The notes: a model not told the origin generated them from the sequence alone. A DNA stretch of 64,000 nucleotides from Afipia carboxidovorans OM5 (GCF_000218565.1 NC_015684.1:1550001-1614000), one strand, 5' to 3'. Counted from the first letter of the stretch, positions 8,041-16,520 are shown. Translations and numbers: made by a program.

Positions 8041-8577
8041 CTAGAGCACGGGTCCCTGCCAGGCGATGGCGAGATCGGCGTCGGTCAGCGTACCGGAGAC
8101 GGACGACAGCGTGTTCGCTGCTGCGCTGTCGTCTGCGGCAGCGTCAGTTGCGTCGATCGAGCCGGTATGGTCCGGGCTCTTCCGCTCGGCCGCGCCATGC
8201 TTGCCGGTCTTCTTCGCCTTGTCGGGCGCAGCCTGCGCCTTGTTGTCCGGAGCGGCCTGCGGCTTCTCGATCTCGTCCGCTTTGGTGGCCTTGTCGTTCG
8301 CCTCCGGCTTGTCGGTCTTCTCGGTGAGGAAATCGTAGACCTTCTTCGCGCCCGCTTGCGCGCGCTCGCCGACAACGCTCGCAGCCTGTCCGCCGACCGC
8401 GCAGGCCGCGGGCTGCCGCGTGCAGAATTGCGACATGTCGGAGACGGCCGCCGTTGCCGCCAATACCGCTTCGCTCGCGCTCACCTGCGGACCCTTCTCC
8501 GAATCCGGAGCCGGGTCGCGCGGAAGCAGCACGAGCACGAGACCGAGCCAGAAGGCCATGCGCAGCAGAAAGAACAT
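8041..8577 (-). CDS. DUF5330 domain protein
   Basis: Starts with a short hydrophobic helix (MFFLLRMAFWLGLVLVLLPRD), so it is membrane-anchored or secreted. Residues 30-90 hold the DUF5330 core, with ASEAVLAATAAVSDMSQFCTRQPAACAVG and two or three conserved cysteines, and VGERAQAGAKKVYDFLTEK after it. The remaining 80 residues are Lys/Ala/Asp-rich and probably disordered. Function unknown; the family is common in Hyphomicrobiales. It is 173 bases upstream of sufE on the same strand and probably separately transcribed. Confidence 0.8.
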   Translation of the reverse strand: MFFLLRMAFWLGLVLVLLPRDPAPDSEKGPQVSASEAVLAATAAVSDMSQFCTRQPAACAVGGQAASVVGERAQAGAKKVYDFLTEKTDKPEANDKATKADEIEKPQAAPDNKAQAAPDKAKKTGKHGAAERKSPDHTGSIDATDAAADDSAAANTLSSVSGTLTDADLAIAWQGPVL

Positions 8578-8968
8578 CTCGCATCCCCGTATGGCTGCGC
8601 TCTCCCGACGCAGCCTTGTTGGCCCCGTTAAACCACCGCCCGATAAATCTTGAGTGTTTTGGATTGGCTAAATTTGCGTAAAATTTGAATCGTTGCGGTT
8701 GGCGTAAATTTTCGCTTGCCGGGAACACGGAATGGCGATGCATCGCGCCCGCTTTGCCAATTTGAAACAGCGTCTACCTTTTCGAAACCATAAGCGTCCG
8801 CGCATCGAAACCAACCATTCACCATCAGGGTCGAATGCAGGCTGCAAAACGCCCGCAAATGCGCGTCGTTGCAGCCGCAGGCCGGGTTCATGTGTTCACC
8901 TTAGCGTTCGCTTAAGTTCGCTCTGACACGATCCCGCGAACAATAAAGGGGGCACGCCGGTTGCGTTC
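8578..8968. other. Divergent intergenic region
   Basis: 391 bases between the DUF5330 gene and the DivJ-like kinase. It holds a small hairpin at 8593-8615 (GGCTGCG/CGCAGCC) just upstream of the DUF5330 start, an AT-rich stretch around 8645-8715 likely to carry a promoter, and the CtrA-like site at 8901. No gene is supported here. Confidence 0.6.
8901..8915 (+). promoter_or_regulatory. CtrA-like binding site (7 of 8)
   Basis: TTAG-N7-TTAA matches the CtrA consensus TTAA-N7-TTAA at seven of eight fixed positions with correct spacing. It lies 54 bases upstream of the assigned kinase start, a plausible promoter distance. Confidence 0.4.
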
Positions 8969-10798
8969 TTGCCGGCTCGTGATGTGGTTTCAGTGACGCT
9001 GTTCAGTATCCTGCGTGAGAGACTTGAATCGCTTCTGCATCCCTCGGTGAGAGGCGATGCAATGGGCAGCGCGCGCCATCGTGCCTTCATTGCGTTGCGC
9101 ATGGGCGGCGGGCTTGTCGCGCTCGCCGGTGTTCCGCTTTACCTCGCCGCGCGCGGCGCGCCGTCCTCGATCGAGGTGACGATCCTCGCCTGGTTCGTGT
9201 CGCCGATCCTGATCTCCTATTATCTGTCGCGCACCGGCCGGTTCGAGACCGCGCACATTCTGTCGTCGGCTTCGCTCGCCACGCTCGTGTTCGCGGTGGC
9301 GGTGCAGAGCGGCGGCATGTCATCCTTTGCCGCGATCTGGCTGGTCGCCGTGCCGCTCGAGGCGGCGCTGTCGGCCTCGCGCCGCGTGGTGGCGGCAGCC
9401 GTCGGCATGGCGCTCGGCTGCGCGATCATGCTTGTGCTGCTCGAATGGTTCGGTGCGCTGCCGGCCTCGACCGTCACCGGCGATCTCGCCACGCTGTTCA
9501 CCGCAATCGGCATTACGCTTGCGACCGTCTATGCCGCGGGGCTTGCGTTCGGTGCGGAATCGCTCGCGCACACCAGCAAGCGGCTGCTGACGTTGGAAGA
9601 GGGGCGCTATCGCCTGCTTGCCCGCCATATGTCGGATGTGATCGCGCGCCATCGCGCCAACGGCGATGTCAACTTCATCTCACCGGCCGCGGAAGCGCTG
9701 CTCGGTGTGCCGGGCCCGTTGCTGCTGCGCCATGGGCTGTTCGATCGCGTGCATGTCGCCGACCGGCCGCGTTACCTCACCGCGCTGTCGGATGCCGCAC
9801 GCGGCGGCGAGGAATGCAGCGTCGAGTTTCGCGTGCGTCGCGACAGCGCCGTGCATGGCGGCGAATTCATCTGGGTCGAGATGCGCTGCCGCCCGCTGGA
9901 GCCGACGCAGGACAAGGCCAGCGGCGCCTGCGAAGTCGTCTCCGTGATGCGCGACGTGACCGAGCGCAAGGCGCAGGAAGAGGCGCTGGAAATCGCGCGG
10001 CGCGAGGCGGAAGAGGCGGGCGCGTCGAAGTCGCGCTTCCTCGCCACCATGAGTCACGAACTGCGTACGCCGCTCAACGCCATTATCGGCTTCTCGGAAA
10101 TGCTGACGCATGAAGACGAGATGAAGATCGATGCCGCGCGCCGTCACGAATATGCCGGCCTCATCAACGAATCCGGCTTGCATCTGCTGTCGGTCGTGAA
10201 CGGCATTCTCGATATGTCGAAGATGGAGAGCGGCAAGTTTGAACTGGTCGCCGAGCCGTTTGCGCCGCGCGAGACGCTGGCGAGTTCCTGCAATCTCATG
10301 GTGCTGAAGGCGCGCGACAAGGGCGTCGAACTGGTGCTGCGCGCGCCGTCCGATCTGCCGCAGATGACCGGCGATGCGCGCGCGTTCAAGCAGATCCTGC
10401 TGAACCTGCTCTCGAACGCGATCAAGTTCACCGAAGAAGGCGGCTCGGTCACGGTTTCCGCCGAGGTCGCGGGGCGTGAACTCGCCTTGCGCGTCACCGA
10501 TACCGGCATCGGCATCGGCAAGGACGATCTCGCTCATCTCGGCAAGGCGTTCTTCCAGGCGGGTGCGAGCTATCACGGCCGTCGCGAAGGCACCGGGCTC
10601 GGGCTGTCGATCGTCAAGAACCTCGTGGCGCTGCACGGCGGCGAGATGCGCGTCGACAGCGAGATCGACTGCGGCACCACCGTCTCGGTGCGCCTGCCGA
10701 TCGTATTCACGCCGGCTGCGAAGCCGAGCAACATCGCAACCCTGTCTCCGGCGCCGCGCGCCGATTCCAAAGTGACGCTGGTGAAGAAAATTGCCTAG
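8969..10798 (+). CDS. PAS sensor histidine kinase, DivJ-like
   Basis: Hybrid-free sensor kinase of about 609 residues. Order: about six hydrophobic helices (residues 35-200), one PAS domain (about 215-330), HisKA with the phosphoacceptor His363 in TMSHELRTPLNAIIGF, then HATPase_c with the N box (NLLSNAIKFTEEGG), G1 (DTGIGIG) and G2 (GTGLGLSIVKNL). Multi-helix input, PAS and this H box resemble DivJ, the kinase of DivK in the CtrA cell-cycle relay. PleC or another PAS kinase is possible. Start TTG 8969 is uncertain; GTG 8984 and GTG 8993 are in frame, and a purine-rich AATAAAGGGGG lies at 8942-8952. A CtrA-like site is upstream, and the gene below begins within 11 bases. Confidence 0.85.
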   Translation: MPARDVVSVTLFSILRERLESLLHPSVRGDAMGSARHRAFIALRMGGGLVALAGVPLYLAARGAPSSIEVTILAWFVSPILISYYLSRTGRFETAHILSSASLATLVFAVAVQSGGMSSFAAIWLVAVPLEAALSASRRVVAAAVGMALGCAIMLVLLEWFGALPASTVTGDLATLFTAIGITLATVYAAGLAFGAESLAHTSKRLLTLEEGRYRLLARHMSDVIARHRANGDVNFISPAAEALLGVPGPLLLRHGLFDRVHVADRPRYLTALSDAARGGEECSVEFRVRRDSAVHGGEFIWVEMRCRPLEPTQDKASGACEVVSVMRDVTERKAQEEALEIARREAEEAGASKSRFLATMSHELRTPLNAIIGFSEMLTHEDEMKIDAARRHEYAGLINESGLHLLSVVNGILDMSKMESGKFELVAEPFAPRETLASSCNLMVLKARDKGVELVLRAPSDLPQMTGDARAFKQILLNLLSNAIKFTEEGGSVTVSAEVAGRELALRVTDTGIGIGKDDLAHLGKAFFQAGASYHGRREGTGLGLSIVKNLVALHGGEMRVDSEIDCGTTVSVRLPIVFTPAAKPSNIATLSPAPRADSKVTLVKKIA

Positions 10799-10808
10799 AG
10801 CTTCAGCC

Positions 10809-11441
10809 ATGGACGATGACAAGCCCCGCCGTAAATCCCGCGCCAGGACCGTTGCAAAGGCGGTGGCGCTCGATATCGAACGCGAGCAGAACTTCGTGAT
10901 GCGCGTGCTGCTGCACAGCCCGAAGGATACGATGGCGTGCGCGGTGGCGCTCTGCGCGATGACCGCGATCGTCGTCAATGCGATGTTCCTGCAGTCCGGC
11001 CATCATCCCTCGCCGATGTTCGGTACGGCCTATGTCGCGCCGCAGGCGGCAAGCGCTCCGGCTCCGGCGACCGTGCAGCCGATGCCGCGCCCGCGCCCCG
11101 CCGACATCGAGGCTGCCAACGTCATCGATCCGAAGCCGATGGTTGCGATCCCGGCCGCGAAGCCTGCGGCCGCGCCCGCCGCGGTACGTCCGCCCGCGCC
11201 GGTGCCCACGCACAAGGACCCGCTCGGCGATCTCATCAGCGCCGGCCATCGCGTGATCGCGGTTCAGCGCGTGCTGACCGATTACGGCTACGGCCAGTTG
11301 AAGGCGAACGGCATCATCGGCGCGGATACGCAGGCTGCGATCCGCAAGTTCGAGGCCGACCGCCGCCATCCGCAGACCGGCAAGATCTCCGACTGGTTGC
11401 TGGCAGAAATGGCGAAGCTGACCGGCAAGACGATCCAGTGA
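10809..11441 (+). CDS. Membrane-anchored peptidoglycan-binding protein
   Basis: From ATG 10809 the product is 210 residues: a basic cytoplasmic N-terminus (PRRKSRARTVAKAVALD), one transmembrane helix at about 38-58 (MACAVALCAMTAIVVNAMFL), a Pro/Ala-rich periplasmic linker, and a C-terminal PG_binding_1 domain (about 140-205: VIAVQRVLTDYGYGQLKANGIIGADTQAAIRKFE). This topology puts a wall-binding module in the periplasm. It starts 11 bases after the DivJ-like kinase stop, so the two are probably co-transcribed, which hints at a cell-cycle or envelope link. The longer TTG frame at 10791 overlaps the kinase and is less likely. Confidence 0.8.
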   Translation: MDDDKPRRKSRARTVAKAVALDIEREQNFVMRVLLHSPKDTMACAVALCAMTAIVVNAMFLQSGHHPSPMFGTAYVAPQAASAPAPATVQPMPRPRPADIEAANVIDPKPMVAIPAAKPAAAPAAVRPPAPVPTHKDPLGDLISAGHRVIAVQRVLTDYGYGQLKANGIIGADTQAAIRKFEADRRHPQTGKISDWLLAEMAKLTGKTIQ

Positions 11442-11520
11442 GGCCGCGCGCGGCGTAAGTCCGCGCGCCCAGCCTGATATCGCGCTGGCGCGAGTCAGGC
11501 GGATCGCCTATCACGACGGC

Positions 11521-11865
11521 ATGAGACTGAAATCCGCAATCTGGGTATCGGCCTATCTGCGCCGCCTGCAGGGCGAGGGCATCTTCGCCGCCGTGCGCCG
11601 CCGCGGCGCGGAGGAGGCGGGCGCGGTGTTCGTCAAGGTTGCGCTGCTCAACGGCACCGCGGCGCTGTTCGTGCCCGCGCCGCAGACGATCTATGACGAT
11701 GCAAAGCCGTCCGACCGCGCCTTCGTTGCGACCGGTGCTGCACCTGTCGAGGAGAAGGCGGTGGAAGCGCGGCTGCGGCGCGAGGTCGATTTCGATCCCG
11801 ATGCGTGGATCGTCGAGATCGAGGATCCCAAGGGGCGGCACCTGCTCGACCTTGCGAAGGTGTGA
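11521..11865 (+). CDS. DUF1491 family protein
   Basis: 114-residue soluble protein matching the DUF1491 family throughout: an N-terminal LKSAIWVSAYLRRLQGEGIFAAVRRRG, a central FVKVALLNGTAALFVPAP, and the C-terminal RLRREVDFDPDAWIVEIEDPKGRHLLDL ending. Function is unknown in the family; the pattern is alpha/beta and cytoplasmic. It lies 79 bases after the PG-binding gene and may share its transcript, though a GC-rich hairpin falls between them. Confidence 0.85.
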   Translation: MRLKSAIWVSAYLRRLQGEGIFAAVRRRGAEEAGAVFVKVALLNGTAALFVPAPQTIYDDAKPSDRAFVATGAAPVEEKAVEARLRREVDFDPDAWIVEIEDPKGRHLLDLAKV

Positions 11866-12257
11866 TTACCGGCCGTCATGCGCGGACTTGATTCATCAAA
11901 AAGGGTGAGTCTTCTCAAGAAGATGGATTGCCGGGTCATAAGGGCGTTCACGCCCGTCTTCGACGGGCTATGCCCGGCAATGACAGCTTTCGTTTCCATT
12001 AGAAGCGAAATCATTCTAGCCGTCATTGCGAGGAGCGTCAGCGACGAAGCAATCTGGCTTCTTCTGCACCTCTCCCCGGCGGGGAGAGGTGAAGAAAGTA
12101 TCCAGTCTGCGATGGTGCCCCGGACGCGGTGCGGCATCCTTCATGCTGCGCCGCTGAGCCGGGGCCGTTCCTAATGCGATGCTGTTGCGGTCCCGGTTCT
12201 ACGACGCATCGCTTCGCGCTGCATCGCGCCCAGGACATCTGCCGTTCGTGTTGAACC
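11866..12257. other. Repeat cluster without genes
   Basis: 392 bases holding three repeat types in a row: a GCCGGGTCATAAGG...CTATGCCCGGCAATG hairpin (about 11925-11985), a GTCATTGCGAGGAGCGTCAG element followed by GACGAAGCAATC (about 12023-12055), a CCTCTCCCCGGCGGGGAGAGG palindrome core (12069-12089), and then palindromic repeat copy D. No gene is supported. Confidence 0.7.
12115..12237 (-). repeat. ~125 bp palindromic repeat, copy D
   Basis: Reverse-oriented copy of the family at 6834, starting with GCCCCGGACGCGGTGCGGCA and ending in GCATCGCGCCCAGGAC. It abuts the 3' end of the DUF2336 gene by about 20 bases and may form its terminator. Confidence 0.7.
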
Positions 12258-13241
12258 TCACACCCGCTCTTTGCGCAGGCCGTCGTCGGTTGCGATGTGG
12301 AATGGCTGGGTGTGCGGCGTGAGGCGGGCGCGCTGGCGTTCGCCGTCGTAGAGCACCGGCTGATACTTCGCCCGTGCGTTCGCGATCGACGAGCCGCGCC
12401 AGGCCGCGATCATGATCAGCGCGACGCGCTCGCTCAACACGTCGTACATCCGCGCCAGACGATAGACGTCGATCACCGACGCGCCGATTGCGGGATTGAG
12501 GAATAGCAGCACGCGCTGGAATGCTTCCGCGCTCATGCCGAGCACCTTCATCGCGCAGGCGAGCGGCTCGCCGAGCGGATCGGAGACGATCGCCTTCGCG
12601 ACCGATCCCGGCAGGATCAGCGCATCGGCCAGTTCGGTGGTGAAGGCCGGTGCATCGGCGACCATCGCCGCGCCCTCGAGCAAGGCGATGGCGCGGGTTG
12701 CACGCTTCGCATCGATCTTCACCGAGGGCTTCAGCGGCGCATCCGCGAGGCTCTCGAGAATCCTGGCACGCTCTTTTGCGGAGGCGCCGGTGAACATCTC
12801 GATGAGGGAGGAGGCATCCTGCGGCTTCATCGACAGCAGCGCGGGACCCTGCGGCTGCGACGGCGCAAGCGGCGGCGCATCGGCGGTCTGTGCCTCGGCC
12901 TCTGCCACAACGGTCTCGGCTTGCGCAGGCACCAGCGATGGCGCGACCTCGCGCGGATAGAGCGGTGGTGGGGGGATCAGAAGCTTGCGGCGAATGTCGC
13001 GCGGCGTCTTCGGATAGATCGCGAGCTTGGCGCGCACCATCGCACGCGTCGCGTCATCGACTTCGTCGAGCAGCCGTATCGCAAGCTCAGTGAACTGCTG
13101 CTCTTCGTCGGCGGTGTGAGCGGGCGTCTGCACGTAAAGATCGGTCAGCACGCGCAGCAGCGTCGGGCGAATGTCCACGCCCTCGCGCCGGGACAGCGAC
13201 AACAGGCCGTCGAAGCCTTGAAAGGGAGGAGGCACGCTCAT
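12258..13241 (-). CDS. DUF2336 domain protein
   Basis: The 327-residue product from ATG 13241 (a TTG at 13274 would add 11 residues) carries the DUF2336 helical domain, with LTDLYVQTPAHTADEEQQFTEL and VDDATRAMVRAKLAIYPKTPRDI near residues 35-90. An Ala/Pro/Glu linker follows, then a second helical region resembling HEAT-like repeats (residues 135-320). Soluble and cytoplasmic. The family is widespread in alphaproteobacteria and its function is not established. The start lies next to three CtrA-type sites, so expression is probably tied to the cell cycle. Confidence 0.82.
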   Translation of the reverse strand: MSVPPPFQGFDGLLSLSRREGVDIRPTLLRVLTDLYVQTPAHTADEEQQFTELAIRLLDEVDDATRAMVRAKLAIYPKTPRDIRRKLLIPPPPLYPREVAPSLVPAQAETVVAEAEAQTADAPPLAPSQPQGPALLSMKPQDASSLIEMFTGASAKERARILESLADAPLKPSVKIDAKRATRAIALLEGAAMVADAPAFTTELADALILPGSVAKAIVSDPLGEPLACAMKVLGMSAEAFQRVLLFLNPAIGASVIDVYRLARMYDVLSERVALIMIAAWRGSSIANARAKYQPVLYDGERQRARLTPHTQPFHIATDDGLRKERV

Positions 13242-13289
13242 GGAGACCGGACGCGTTGACGAGAATTGCGTCAATTTAGAGCGGCTTTT

Positions 13290-13304
13290 TTAACGGGCAG
13301 TTAA
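13290..13304. promoter_or_regulatory. CtrA binding site 1 (full match)
   Basis: TTAA-N7-TTAA, all eight fixed positions with the correct seven-base spacer (CGGGCAG). It lies 49 bases upstream of the ATG of the DUF2336 gene and belongs to a cluster of three sites. Confidence 0.65.
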
Positions 13305-13306
13305 GA

Positions 13307-13321
13307 TTAGGGAACGGTTAA
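13307..13321. promoter_or_regulatory. CtrA binding site 2 (7 of 8)
   Basis: TTAG-N7-TTAA followed by CC, three bases after site 1. One mismatch in the left half; the right half TTAACC is the stronger known half-site. Confidence 0.5.
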
Positions 13322-13349
13322 CCCGATGCTGCACATCGGAATCGTTCGG

Positions 13350-13364
13350 TTAAGACACCATTAA
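13350..13364. promoter_or_regulatory. CtrA binding site 3 (full match)
   Basis: TTAA-N7-TTAA followed by CC, matching the extended TTAA-N7-TTAAC consensus. It lies 65 bases upstream of the small gene at 13429, so the cluster can serve both directions. Confidence 0.65.
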
Positions 13365-13428
13365 CCATGCCTCACTCTAATGGCCTGCGTCACGGTCGTG
13401 TGAATGCCGTGACGAGGAGACAGTAGCG

Positions 13429-13629
13429 ATGGGCACCATTCTTGAATTTCCGGCGGACGCGGCGTCGCGGCGCGCGGACTCAAACATGGCATCGGCCCCG
13501 TGTGAGGCGACAATCGTGATCCTTCCGGTCGTTCGCATCGAGCGGCACGTCGAGGAGCCGAACGGCGATCACGGGCCGGAAGAGGGCGCTGCCGCAGGGC
13601 GCCGCCGCAGGCGACGGGCGCGGTCGTAA
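13429..13629 (+). CDS. Small conserved hypothetical protein (66 aa)
   Basis: Starts at ATG 13429 after GACGAGGAGACAG, a good ribosome site. The product opens with GTILEFPADAASRRAD, a segment I associate with small proteins of the Bradyrhizobium group, and ends in an Arg-rich tail (GRRRRRRARS). The end suggests nucleic acid or membrane contact. No named domain is recognised. The upstream CtrA-type sites suggest cell-cycle control. Confidence 0.6.
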   Translation: MGTILEFPADAASRRADSNMASAPCEATIVILPVVRIERHVEEPNGDHGPEEGAAAGRRRRRRARS

Positions 13630-13679
13630 CCATTCGCGCCGGATCGTCCGGCGCGTGACCAAGAGAACGGCGTCGTTCG

Positions 13680-14408
13680 ATGTGCACTCCTCTTTTCGTT
13701 CTCCCGCTGGTGTTCGGGCTCGGGTGCGTTGGCGATGATTTCGGCCGCACCCGCCAGACGATCTATCATCAGGACATGCACCAGTGGGTTGGCGCGGAGG
13801 CGACCGAGAGCCTCGGCGGCCGTGCATCCGAATTTCTACTAACCGACAATGAGCGCGCGCTGCGCGACATGGCTTATTACTTCATCCAGCCGCCGCACTC
13901 GCGCCCGGCGTGGAAGGCCGTGTTCGGCGATTACGATCGCATCGCCTCGCCGTGGCGGCAGAAGGTGGTGTTCGACCGCACGTCTTACGGCCGCAAGATG
14001 ATCGACGAGCCGCATCGCTCGCAGGCCTCCTCCTATCAGGGGCTGATGGAGGACGTGCGCAACGATCTCTCGATGCTCGATCAGTTCATTCCGCTCGCGG
14101 TGAAGATCAACGACCTCGATATCAAGCGCAACAAGGCGCTCGGCTATGTCGGCGATCTGTCGCCGCGCGAGCGCGGTGATGCGCAGGCACGGATGCGCGA
14201 GAACGTGCTGGTGGTGCAGTGGGCGCAGCAATGCGTCGAGCAGCGCGTCTCGTCCTACCGCTGGGCGCTCGAGCGTCTCGTCATCATGGCGCCGGACCCG
14301 CTTGCGGCGCAGGCCGACGCGCTGATTGCGGAACTCGCCCGTCGTGCTGCGACAGCCTGGACCAGTGCGACGCCGGTTGCAGGACGCGTGCTGCGCGTCG
14401 GCGGCTGA
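13680..14408 (+). CDS. Conserved hypothetical, probably secreted (242 aa)
   Basis: The N-terminus (MCTPLFVLPLVFGLGC) is a short hydrophobic stretch ending at a cysteine. It may be a lipoprotein signal although the lipobox is weak. The mature part is mostly helical and charged (RALRDMAYYFIQPPHSRPAWKAVFGDYDR, SYQGLMEDVRNDLSMLDQFIPLAVKINDLDIKRNKAL). No named family is recognised. Helix pattern and spacing suggest a periplasmic coiled structure. It follows the 66-residue gene by 50 bases and may be co-transcribed from the CtrA-type promoter. Confidence 0.68.
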   Translation: MCTPLFVLPLVFGLGCVGDDFGRTRQTIYHQDMHQWVGAEATESLGGRASEFLLTDNERALRDMAYYFIQPPHSRPAWKAVFGDYDRIASPWRQKVVFDRTSYGRKMIDEPHRSQASSYQGLMEDVRNDLSMLDQFIPLAVKINDLDIKRNKALGYVGDLSPRERGDAQARMRENVLVVQWAQQCVEQRVSSYRWALERLVIMAPDPLAAQADALIAELARRAATAWTSATPVAGRVLRVGG

Positions 14409-14651
14409 CCGTCATTCGCAAAATCAAGTTCCCGAAATGGATCGTATGCAGCGTCTTCACGCATGCGTGAGCAAACCCGCGTCTTGTTGGCGCGCGGCGC
14501 ATCACCACGTTGTCGGAATCGCCGGTCGTGTGTTGGATCGGTGTATCGGAATGGTTTCGGTCCGGTATCGGCAGCCATTCCGGTGTGTTCGGTGAGAAGC
14601 CGTTGCGGCTTCGCACTGGACAGGACGGCAAGGACGCAACGAGTAAAGGCC

Positions 14652-15005
14652 ATGATCGGCATAGGTGACCGCAACTGGAAACGCGAACTGGCAAGCCTGA
14701 AGGAGTCCGCTCCGAGCTTGACCGCGCTGACCCTTGCGGTTTTCGTCCCGGTTCTCTTCATCGCGCGAACGCTCGATCGGGAACTGATGATGATCGCCTT
14801 CAGCGTCATGTTCTTTCTCGGTGCCACCCTTGCCGCCGTGACGGCCTGGTTCATCAACAGCAAGCGCAATTCGCAAAGCCTCTCGCTTTGGGATGTCGCC
14901 GGTGGATTTGTCATCACCGGTTGCGCCGCTTCGGTGATGGCCGAGCCGGAACACGCAGCACAACTGTTCGAGCATCTGTTCGAACGCCGATCCGAGTCAC
15001 GATAG
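14652..15005 (+). CDS. Small two-helix membrane protein (117 aa)
   Basis: Two predicted transmembrane helices: about 21-40 (SLTALTLAVFVPVLFIART) and 45-67 (LMMIAFSVMFFLGATLAAVTAWF). A short loop separates them, and a soluble tail follows with a weak third hydrophobic stretch (LWDVAGGFVITGCAASVM). Start ATG 14652 is chosen because a purine-rich GAGTAAAGG precedes it and the upstream part of the frame looks like non-coding sequence. No family recognised. The 240 bases upstream show nothing else. Confidence 0.6.
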   Translation: MIGIGDRNWKRELASLKESAPSLTALTLAVFVPVLFIARTLDRELMMIAFSVMFFLGATLAAVTAWFINSKRNSQSLSLWDVAGGFVITGCAASVMAEPEHAAQLFEHLFERRSESR

Positions 15006-15273
15006 CAGGAGACCTGACCTACTAAGCAGAGACCAGCCCGGGCCCCTCTGGCAGCGACAAGCTGTGATGTCGGACTGGAAAAGTTGGAGTGGCCCTTGTT
15101 TCTGCCGTGGGACGTGCTTGCGCACGGACGGTGACCGTTATTAACGGCCGCCGCCGTAATGCGTTGCGTCCCGCCGCCTCGTTCATCGACATTGTAGCCG
15201 CGTTAGCGGCCGCGATGCCTGATTGGCGTGCCTGCTGCAGGAGCCGCTCCTTCGTCATCAAGGAGCCCGGCTT

Positions 15274-15939
15274 ATGTTAGAATTTCTGACGACTGAAGTA
15301 TTTACCACGCAGGTCCTCACCGCCCTGTTTCAGGTGATCCTGATCGACCTCGTGCTTGCCGGTGACAACGCCATTGTCATCGGTCTCGCCGCCGCGGGCC
15401 TGCCGAAAGAGCAGCGCGCCAAGGCGATCATGATCGGCATCGGCGCGGCGACGCTGCTGCGCATGCTGTTCGCGGGTCTCACCACACAGCTTCTGCAGAT
15501 CGTGGGCCTGTTGCTCGCGGGCGGCATCCTGCTGTTGTGGGTGTGCTGGAAGATGTGGCGCGAGCTGCGGGTGCAGGCGCACCACGCGTCGGCCGATCTC
15601 GATGAGCTTGCCGACGACGAGACCGCGCCGCGCAAGACACTCGGACAGGCGGCGTGGCAGATCATCATCGCCGACGTTTCGATGTCGCTCGATAACGTGC
15701 TCGCGGTCGCGGGCGCCGCGCGCGAGCATCCGTGGGTGCTGGTGTTCGGTCTGCTGCTGTCGATCGCGATGATGGGCGCGGCCGCGTCGTTCATCGCGAA
15801 GCTACTGCAGAAGCATCGCTGGATCGCCTATGTCGGCCTTGCTGTGATCCTCTACGTCGCGGGCGACATGATCTATCGCGGTTTCATGGAGGTGCAGCCG
15901 CAGATCCTGTCGTGGCTGGCCGGCCGCGGGGCGTCGTAA
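15274..15939 (+). CDS. TerC/YjbE family integral membrane protein
   Basis: 222-residue membrane protein of the TerC family (YjbE subgroup), linked in other bacteria to metal-ion, often manganese, export or to tellurite resistance. About seven helices. The two family motifs are present: LIDLVLAGDNAIVIGLAAAG near residues 20-40 and IIADVSMSLDNVLAVAGAA near residues 130-150, each with the acidic Asp-Asn pair thought to bind metal. Start ATG 15274 follows AAGGAG by eight bases; the longer GTG-started frame is not needed. No manganese riboswitch could be made out upstream. A terminator follows. Confidence 0.9.
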   Translation: MLEFLTTEVFTTQVLTALFQVILIDLVLAGDNAIVIGLAAAGLPKEQRAKAIMIGIGAATLLRMLFAGLTTQLLQIVGLLLAGGILLLWVCWKMWRELRVQAHHASADLDELADDETAPRKTLGQAAWQIIIADVSMSLDNVLAVAGAAREHPWVLVFGLLLSIAMMGAAASFIAKLLQKHRWIAYVGLAVILYVAGDMIYRGFMEVQPQILSWLAGRGAS

Positions 15940-15947
15940 CGCAAAAC

Positions 15948-15975
15948 GGGCGCGCGATGGCCTCGCGCGCCCTTT
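15948..15975 (+). terminator. Intrinsic terminator after the TerC gene
   Basis: Perfect 9 bp stem GGGCGCGCG/CGCGCGCCC with a seven-base loop, then TTT. It starts eight bases after the stop codon. Confidence 0.6.
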
Positions 15976-15985
15976 CGACTGATTT

Positions 15986-16210
15986 GTCATGCCCGGCTTT
16001 ATGCCGGGCATCCACGTCTGTCCCTGTCATTGCGAGCCAACGGGTCCGGCTTTGCCGGCCCGATGACAGACTCCGCGAAGCAATCCGGAACGCTCCCTCC
16101 CTTTCCCTCCCCCGCAAGCGGGGGAGGGTTGGGGTGGGGGCGATTGCTTCGTCGCCATAGCGCGTCGAAGACGCGCGTAAACGCGCTTATGGCTCCTCGC
16201 AATGAGAGTG
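15986..16210. repeat. Mixed palindromic repeat cluster
   Basis: In order: a GTCATGCCCGGC...GCCGGGCATCCACGTC hairpin, a GTCATTGCGAG element with an inner hairpin, a CCCTCCCCCGCAAGCGGGGG palindrome with the GGGTTGGGGTGGGGG tail, and a GCGATTGCTTCGTC...GGCTCCTCGCAATGA end. The first and last parts are complementary, so the whole is a composite, nested insertion. No gene. Confidence 0.6.
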
Positions 16211-16223
16211 AGGTGTGGGTGCC

Positions 16224-16520
16224 TTAGCGGAAGCGGTAGCCGCCGAAGATGAAGCGGGTGGTGTCGAATCCGTCGCGCGGATGGATGCGGCGGCCTTCCG
16301 CCTCGGCAAAGGCGTAGGCCGGATTGACGTCGCAATAGGCCTGCTGGCCGGCGGCCGATGCCTTGCATTGCGCGAAGGTGTCGTAGGCGCAGTCGCCGGG
16401 GTAGGGGTAGCCGCCGCCGATCAGGCAGATCCGCCGTTCGAAGGCTTCCGCCGGGGTCGGTGCGGCGAGCATGACGCCGAGGGTGGCGGCCGCCATCAGG
16501 CCGGTAATGAGAATTCGCAT
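16224..16520 (-). CDS. DUF3551 domain protein, secreted
   Basis: 98 residues from ATG 16520. A clear signal peptide (MRILITGLMAAATLGVMLAAPTPAEA, cut after AEA) is followed by the DUF3551 core with RRICLIGGGYPYPGDCAYDTFAQCKASAAGQQAYCDVNP: four cysteines that can form two disulfides. Small periplasmic or extracellular protein of unknown function, numerous in Bradyrhizobium relatives. The longer upstream frame crosses the promoter region and is rejected. Confidence 0.88.
   Translation of the reverse strand: MRILITGLMAAATLGVMLAAPTPAEAFERRICLIGGGYPYPGDCAYDTFAQCKASAAGQQAYCDVNPAYAFAEAEGRRIHPRDGFDTTRFIFGGYRFR

Noticed and set aside
15006..15273. Manganese riboswitch (yybP-ykoY) upstream of the TerC-type gene
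   Set aside because: Expected for TerC relatives, but the conserved stem-loop blocks could not be found by eye; only ordinary GC-rich sequence is present.
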